From CAZCZZ01 sp964503335 (lineage in GTDB: Bacteria > Verrucomicrobiota > Kiritimatiellia > CAIVKH01): a stretch of 64,000 nt of DNA. The stretch is from contig CAZCZZ010000012.1 of the NCBI GenBank assembly GCA_964503335.1, positions 1-64,000 of the forward strand, read 5' to 3'. Position numbers and translations under genes: made by a program. Numbering within the stretch: the stretch's first letter is position 1; each line of letters begins with the position of its first letter. The notes below the pieces were generated by a model. It did no database searches and was not told the origin of the DNA. It worked only from the letters and a program-made list of their open reading frames with translations. Of this stretch, positions 59,534 through 64,000 are shown piece by piece.

Positions 59534-60589
59534 CTAGCGGACGGCGTCAGATGTCCGCGGACAATCCTTGATGATGGATTCGGCGAGGTGCAGGCCGCTA
59601 AGGAAGGCGCCGTCGAGGCGGCCATTGTCGCACCAGTCGCCGCAGGCGCCGAGGCGCGTTTCCTTGTCCCAGAGACACCCCTTATGCAGCGTCTCGTCGG
59701 TGAAGGCGTGGTACCAGCGATGGACACGGACGAACTTCGGAACGGATGGTGCGATGCCGGATGACTCGAAGAACGACGAGAGCATCGTATTGGATACCTC
59801 GTCCTCGGGCGCGGTGAGGTTCTCCGCCGACCACGCGGGATCGGCCTGCAAGGTCCAGATTTCATCAGGGGCGCGGCCCGGCTTGGTCCGGTTGTTCGCG
59901 GCCCAGACAATCGGGCAGAAGTTGAAATGGGCGGCGTCGAAGGACACCTTCAGCGGATGATCGAAGCCGGCAGTGACCGTCCAGCACGGTTTCGTCTTCA
60001 CCTTGGCGGCTTCCCCGGCAATCACGGGAAATGCCTGCAGCAGTTGCGCGGTCTGTTCCGCCGGGGCGCTGACCACGACAGCATCGAAGGTTCCGCGCTT
60101 TCCGCCAGCCATGATCTTCCAGCTCTGGTTCACATGCTTGATCGTCGATACGAAGGTGTCGAGCTGCACCCTGATCCCGCGTCCGAGGTGGCGGGCGACG
60201 GCGTTCATGGCCGGAACGCCGACATACATGGGGGACGATTCTTCGACCTGGTGCACCGTGCCATGCAGGCACGAGGCGAGTTTCGCGGGCCACACCGCTG
60301 CGGCGCCCCGTTCCACGAGCGTGTCGGCGTACGGCTGGAAACGTTTATCGCGGACAGAATAGTGAGGACAGCCGTGATCGAATGCTGCATCACGGATGTG
60401 AAGCGTTGATGCGCGGCCGCCGACGTCCTTGTCTTTTTCAAACACCGTGACGTCGTGCCCGTGTTGAACCAGAAGGCGCGCACAGGCCAGCCCCGCGACA
60501 CCGGCTCCTATCACCGCGACGGTCAGTCGCCCGTCGCTCCCCTTCGCACCCGGACTGGATACTTCCTTGCGCAGATCGAGTTCCAGCAT
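59534..60589 (-). CDS. FAD-dependent renalase-like amine oxidase
   Basis: About 351 residues from ATG 60589, which follows GGGGGA; an ATG at 60613 is an alternative. The dinucleotide motif TVAVIGAGVAGLACARLL with VFEKDKDVGGRAST identifies a flavin amine-oxidase fold; PHYSVRDKRF and the late ACGDWCDNGRLDGAFLSGL place it near renalase and related 'NAD(P)/FAD-dependent oxidoreductases'. Renalases repair misreduced nicotinamide dinucleotides, but bacterial relatives are mostly untested. Confidence 0.82.
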   Translation of the reverse strand: MLELDLRKEVSSPGAKGSDGRLTVAVIGAGVAGLACARLLVQHGHDVTVFEKDKDVGGRASTLHIRDAAFDHGCPHYSVRDKRFQPYADTLVERGAAAVWPAKLASCLHGTVHQVEESSPMYVGVPAMNAVARHLGRGIRVQLDTFVSTIKHVNQSWKIMAGGKRGTFDAVVVSAPAEQTAQLLQAFPVIAGEAAKVKTKPCWTVTAGFDHPLKVSFDAAHFNFCPIVWAANNRTKPGRAPDEIWTLQADPAWSAENLTAPEDEVSNTMLSSFFESSGIAPSVPKFVRVHRWYHAFTDETLHKGCLWDKETRLGACGDWCDNGRLDGAFLSGLHLAESIIKDCPRTSDAVR

Positions 60590-60623
60590 ATGTCCCCCGC
60601 GTTCTTCGTTCATGATAAGGACC

Positions 60624-60641
60624 GGCCCGACACGTCGGGCC
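60624..60641. repeat. Short palindrome between renalase-like gene and patA
   Basis: GGCCCGAC-ac-GTCGGGCC, an 8-bp perfect hairpin between two minus-strand genes. It may end the patA transcript; there is no T run. Confidence 0.5.
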
Positions 60642-60678
60642 CTCCAGGGCGGATGGAGGGTCGGACTTGTCCGCCCGC

Positions 60679-62028
60679 CTACAGCTTGTTCTCTTTGTAG
60701 ACGTCGGCGATTGACGATTCCAAGGCGGCGTGGAATTTGTCGATCTGCTCGTAGGAGATGACCAGCGGCGGTTCCACGCGGAGGACGCGGGCGTTGATGT
60801 AGGTGCCGGAGATCAGGATCTGGCGGCCGAAAAGTTTCTGGGCCACGTTGTAGCCGAGATCGTTATCGGTGAACTCCATGCCGAGCATCAGCCCGCGACC
60901 GCGGCATTCCTTGAGCACCTTCGGGTACTTCTGCGCGAGGCCGTTGATGTGCTTGAGCATATAATCGCCCTTCTCGCCGGCCTGCTTGGGGAGGTCTTCC
61001 TCGAGCAGCACGTTGAGCGTGGCGATGGCGGCGGCGCAGCAGACGGGGTTGCCGCCGAATGTCGTGGTGTGGAGGAACGGATTCTCGATGTATTTCTGCC
61101 AGGTCTTGGGCGTGCCCATGACAGCGCCGATGGGCATGACGCCGCCGCCGAAGCCTTTGCCCACGGCCATGAGGTCCGGCGTCACGCCGTCCCATTCACA
61201 GGCCCACATCTTGCCGGTGCGGCCCATGCCCGACTGGATCTCGTCGAGGATGAGCATCGCGCCGTACTTGTCGCACAGCTCGCGCGCGCCCGCGAGGAAG
61301 CCGGGGGGGCACACGTTGATGCCGCCTTCGCCCTGGATCGGTTCGATGACCACCGCGGCGACCCGCTCGCCGGTGAAGTCCGCGGACTTCATCATCATGC
61401 TAAGGCAATCGAGCTTGCCGAAGGGGAGGTGGGTCCAGTGTTGCAGCGGGAGGAAGGGTTCGCGGAATACGGCCTTCGATGTTCCACCGAGAGATCCAAG
61501 CGACTTGCCGTGAAACGCGCCGAGCATGCCGATGAAGTGGTGGCGTCCCGTCGTGAGCATCGCCATCTTGAGACAGCCCTCTACCGACTCGGTGCCGGAG
61601 TTCGTGAAGAAGGCAAATTGCAGGTCGCCCGGCGTGACGAGCGCCATCAGGTGGGCGAGATACGTGCGGAGCGGATCGATGAGCTCCTGCGAGTGGATGC
61701 CCTGGCGGCTGAGCTGGTCGAGCACGGCCTTGAGGACCTTGGGATGGCGGTGGCCCGTGACGTAGATGCCGAACCCGCCGAGCATGTCGATGAATTCCTT
61801 GCCGTTGATGTCCTTGAAGCAGGCGCCTTCGTCGGACCATTCGACTGCGGTGTAGTCGGTGCTGACGGACTTGCGGTACTGGAGGAAGCCCTCGTTGACG
61901 TGGTCGGCCCAATACTTCACGCACTCCTTGATGACGGTCTGCTTCTCATCGGCGGTGAGCGTCTTCTTCGCAATGAGATCGAGGACGTAAGCGGACTTTG
62001 TTTTGGCGGCTGCGAGGTCTTGCGGCAT
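60679..62028 (-). CDS. patA: Class III aminotransferase, putrescine aminotransferase (PatA/YgjG) type
   Basis: 449 residues. The early NEGFLQYRKSVSTDY is typical of PatA; the FTNSGTESVEGCLKMA, MLILDEIQSGMGRTG and AVGKGFGGGVMPIGAVM (PLP lysine) motifs are complete. The reaction would be putrescine plus 2-oxoglutarate to 4-aminobutanal plus glutamate. The polyamine-uptake genes potD and potC lie immediately upstream on the same strand, which supports a putrescine or cadaverine substrate. Confidence 0.87.
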   Translation of the reverse strand: MPQDLAAAKTKSAYVLDLIAKKTLTADEKQTVIKECVKYWADHVNEGFLQYRKSVSTDYTAVEWSDEGACFKDINGKEFIDMLGGFGIYVTGHRHPKVLKAVLDQLSRQGIHSQELIDPLRTYLAHLMALVTPGDLQFAFFTNSGTESVEGCLKMAMLTTGRHHFIGMLGAFHGKSLGSLGGTSKAVFREPFLPLQHWTHLPFGKLDCLSMMMKSADFTGERVAAVVIEPIQGEGGINVCPPGFLAGARELCDKYGAMLILDEIQSGMGRTGKMWACEWDGVTPDLMAVGKGFGGGVMPIGAVMGTPKTWQKYIENPFLHTTTFGGNPVCCAAAIATLNVLLEEDLPKQAGEKGDYMLKHINGLAQKYPKVLKECRGRGLMLGMEFTDNDLGYNVAQKLFGRQILISGTYINARVLRVEPPLVISYEQIDKFHAALESSIADVYKENKL

Positions 62029-62090
62029 GATTGAACTCCTGAGCGTGAAGGGGGAAAATACCCGTTTCGGGTTGCGGCGTCACAAGAAAA

Positions 62091-62121
62091 GATCGGTCGG
62101 ATCCGACGGATCCGACCGATC
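62091..62121. terminator. Strong perfect hairpin between potD and patA
   Basis: GATCGGTCGGATCC-GAC-GGATCCGACCGATC: 14-bp perfect arms and a 3-base loop, 12 bases after the potD stop. No T run follows on the minus strand (an A run 'aagaaaa' precedes it on the plus strand, so the minus strand reads ttttctt after the stem), so it can work as an intrinsic terminator or attenuator ahead of patA. Confidence 0.75.
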
Positions 62122-62132
62122 AGACTGCACGG

Positions 62133-63179
62133 CTACTCCGACTTCATCTGCGTCCAGATCTCGTCGTAGAGCGTCGCATCTTCGCCGACGTCGTTTACGA
62201 ACTCGAGCTTGCTCATCATCTCATCCGGCGGATAGATCGCGGGATTGGCGAGGTCCTCCGGCGTGATGTGGGCCTTGGCGGCCTCGTTCGGGGTCGCGTA
62301 CTGGTTGAAATTCGAGAGGCGGGCGCCGACTTCGGGATCGAGGATGAAGTTGATGAACTTCTCGGCGAGGTCGCGGTGCGGGGCCTTCGCGGGGATCGCG
62401 AGGTTGTCGCACCAGATCACGCCGCCTTCGCGCGGGACGAAGTACGTTGTCTCCGGGTCGTCGGCGATGGCGCGGATCGCGTCGCCGTTGTAGACGATCG
62501 ACGCCACGGCGGTCTTCGCGAGGACCTTGTTCTTGCCGCCAACGCCGCCCTCGAGTCCGAGCGAGCGACCCTTGGCGTCCGCCATGATGGCCTGCACTTC
62601 CTTGAGCTGGTCGATATCGACCGTATTGACGCTGTAGCCCTTGTACTTGAGGGCGCAGCCGAGCATTTCACGGATGGAGTCCATGAGCAGGAACGGGCCG
62701 GGCTGCTTCGCCGGGTCGAAGAGCAGGCCCCAGGTCTCGTCGATCGGTGCGTCGCCGCTCTTGCGCATGTAGATGCCGACCGTGCCCCACTGGTAAGCGA
62801 CTGTGTGCTGGTTGCCGGGATCGTAGGAAGGACTCTTGAAGCTCGGGCTGAGGTTCGCGATGTTCGGTATGTTCTCGTGGCGCAGGGGAGCCAGCAGGTT
62901 CTGCTGGATGAGCTGCGGGATGATGTAGTTGCCGGGCACGCAGATGTCGTACAGCGCGTCGCCGCCGCTCTGCAGCTTGGCCATCATGCTCTCGTTATCC
63001 TCGTAGAGGTCGATGATGACCTTGCAGTCGAACTGCTTCTCAAAGTCGGTGATGATCTCCGGGTCCATGTATTCCGACCAGATGAAGACGTTCAACTGGT
63101 TCTGCTGCGCGAGCGATGTGCCCGCCGCTCCGAGTGCGAGGCACGCGCCCAGCACGATGGCCGATGCGGTCTTTTTCAT
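62133..63179 (-). CDS. potD: Spermidine/putrescine-binding periplasmic protein PotD
   Basis: 348 residues from ATG 63179. A signal peptide (about 1-24, ending SLAQQ) leads to LNVFIWSEYMDPEIITDFEK, the classic PotD/PotF opening. YDICVPGNYIIPQLI, VAYQWGTVGIYM and KFINFILDPEVGARLSNFNQ-YATPN follow. It captures polyamines for the ABC transporter. It overlaps potC by four bases (ATGA). PotA and PotB should lie beyond the right edge. Confidence 0.93.
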   Translation of the reverse strand: MKKTASAIVLGACLALGAAGTSLAQQNQLNVFIWSEYMDPEIITDFEKQFDCKVIIDLYEDNESMMAKLQSGGDALYDICVPGNYIIPQLIQQNLLAPLRHENIPNIANLSPSFKSPSYDPGNQHTVAYQWGTVGIYMRKSGDAPIDETWGLLFDPAKQPGPFLLMDSIREMLGCALKYKGYSVNTVDIDQLKEVQAIMADAKGRSLGLEGGVGGKNKVLAKTAVASIVYNGDAIRAIADDPETTYFVPREGGVIWCDNLAIPAKAPHRDLAEKFINFILDPEVGARLSNFNQYATPNEAAKAHITPEDLANPAIYPPDEMMSKLEFVNDVGEDATLYDEIWTQMKSE

Positions 63180-63994
63180 GTTCCTTTTCCTTCCTGTTGT
63201 TGAGGCCGCTGCAACATCGTCGCCGCGACCGTTCCCACGATCGACGCCACTACGATGAGCGTCGAAAGCGCATTGATGTCCGGGGTGATGCCCCGCTTGA
63301 CGGAGGAGTAGATCAGGATCGGCAGCGTGGTGGCGCCGGGACCCGTGGTGAAAAAGCTGACGACGAAATCGTCGAGGCTGAGCGTGAACGCGAGGATCGC
63401 GCCGGCGAGGATGCCGGGAAGGATCATCGGGAGCGTGACGTAACGGAACGTCTGCCACGAGCCCGCACCGAGGTCGTGCGCCGCCTCCTCGATGGCGGGG
63501 TCCATGCCCGCAAGGCGCGAGCGCACGACGATCGCGACGAACGGGATCTGGAACGTGACATGCGCCATCACCATCGTGTTCATGCCGAGCAGGAACGGAT
63601 CGGCCGAAAACGCGGACGCCAGGAACGGGCCGACCGCCTTCCGCAGGAGCTGGAAGAAGAGCGCGAGGGACACCGCCATGACAATGTCGGGTATCACAAC
63701 GGGAATATACATCAGGAACGCAAAGAGTTTCTTGCCCGGGAACTTGAAGCGGCTGAGCCCGTAGCCGAGCATCGTGCCGAGCAGCGTGGAGATGAGCGTG
63801 CTGACGGCGGCCAGGATGAGGGTGTTTTCCGCGGCCTGGATCTTCGTCTCGCTGTCGAGCAGGTTCCGGTACCAGTCGAGGGTGAAGCCCCGCCACGGCC
63901 CGCCATACTTGGCGTCGTTGAACGAGAAGATCACGACGATGAGGATCGGGGCGTACATGAAGATGTACATGAAGCCCGCAGTCATCCAGAGCAT
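63176..63994 (-). CDS. potC: Polyamine ABC transporter permease PotC
   Basis: 272 residues visible from ATG 63994, six bases from the window edge; the true start may lie further upstream. Six membrane helices and the permease EAA loop IEEAAHDLGAGSWQTFRYVT-LP are clear, and the opening YIFMYAPILIVVIFSFND is PotC-like. It pairs with PotB to pass polyamines to the cytoplasm. Confidence 0.92.
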   Translation of the reverse strand: MLWMTAGFMYIFMYAPILIVVIFSFNDAKYGGPWRGFTLDWYRNLLDSETKIQAAENTLILAAVSTLISTLLGTMLGYGLSRFKFPGKKLFAFLMYIPVVIPDIVMAVSLALFFQLLRKAVGPFLASAFSADPFLLGMNTMVMAHVTFQIPFVAIVVRSRLAGMDPAIEEAAHDLGAGSWQTFRYVTLPMILPGILAGAILAFTLSLDDFVVSFFTTGPGATTLPILIYSSVKRGITPDINALSTLIVVASIVGTVAATMLQRPQQQEGKGT

Positions 63995-64000
63995 GGGGGA

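Noticed and set aside
1..64000. tRNA, rRNA or prophage genes
   Set aside because: No cloverleaf-like stretch, rRNA segment, integrase or phage structural gene was recognised in the sequence read.

Overview
The window is 64 kb of high-GC bacterial chromosome, probably from a metagenome bin: two runs of exactly 100 N (9780-9879 and 13875-13974) look like scaffold joins. The gene content suggests the PVC superphylum, most likely Kiritimatiellota or Verrucomicrobiota. The reasons are a V-type ATPase operon in the chlamydia-like order E-(DUF2764-like)-A-B-D-I-K, lysine/peptidoglycan synthesis by DapL plus DapF, secreted proteins with the C-terminal style common in that group, and many intergenic palindromes. 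The taxon is an inference; no rRNA or tRNA gene was seen.

Layout. 1-692: a partial antitoxin gene and a BrnT/CopG toxin-antitoxin pair with a palindromic promoter. 1054-5556: a large secreted GH57 amylase and a REP-associated transposase flanked by REP-like palindromes. 5582-9779: ilvC, a second toxin-antitoxin pair and mutS (cut by the first gap). 10119-17361: a secreted FG-GAP-repeat protein, uppP, a PhoD-like phosphatase, a gapped CaCA exchanger and a HlyD/ABC export set. 17371-24511: a CAP-domain protein, a PfkB kinase, an SGNH hydrolase, a secreted GH13 debranching-type enzyme and a HAD phosphatase. 24739-28123: parA followed by three envelope genes, the first of which carries a ParB-like N-terminal peptide on a membrane-anchored OmpA-type protein. 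28142-34126: phosphoesterase, methyltransferase, His-rich mini-protein with nikR, rmlB, dapF and an ion antiporter. 34288-41360: the V-ATPase operon. 41469-43131: dapL and an ACT-domain protein.

43326-52060 is the most remarkable region. It reads as an undescribed peptide-modification (RiPP-like) locus. A PqqD-like peptide-binding protein is followed by six tandem paralogous mini-genes of 29-33 codons. They share a PxPE[IV]xTY leader-like block and a conserved [FY]C followed by a variable tail. Next come an HPr-kinase-like protein and a fusion of a SipW-like signal peptidase to a nucleotidyltransferase. A converging minus-strand operon, with every gene overlapping the next, encodes a second HPr-kinase-like protein, an aminoglycoside-phosphotransferase-like kinase with an unknown C-terminal half, an O-methyltransferase and a GT1 glycosyltransferase. 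There is no lasso cyclase, radical SAM enzyme, LanM/YcaO enzyme or dedicated exporter in the window.

52221-63994: a DUF4914/PEPCK-like P-loop protein, a Ser/Thr kinase whose extracytoplasmic part carries a glycogen-binding-like and a C-type-lectin domain, an FHA-GAF histidine kinase, a SnoaL-like protein, a renalase-like oxidoreductase and a polyamine block (PatA-type aminotransferase, PotD, PotC). Alpha-glucan handling recurs (GH57, GH13, the kinase's carbohydrate-binding-like domain).
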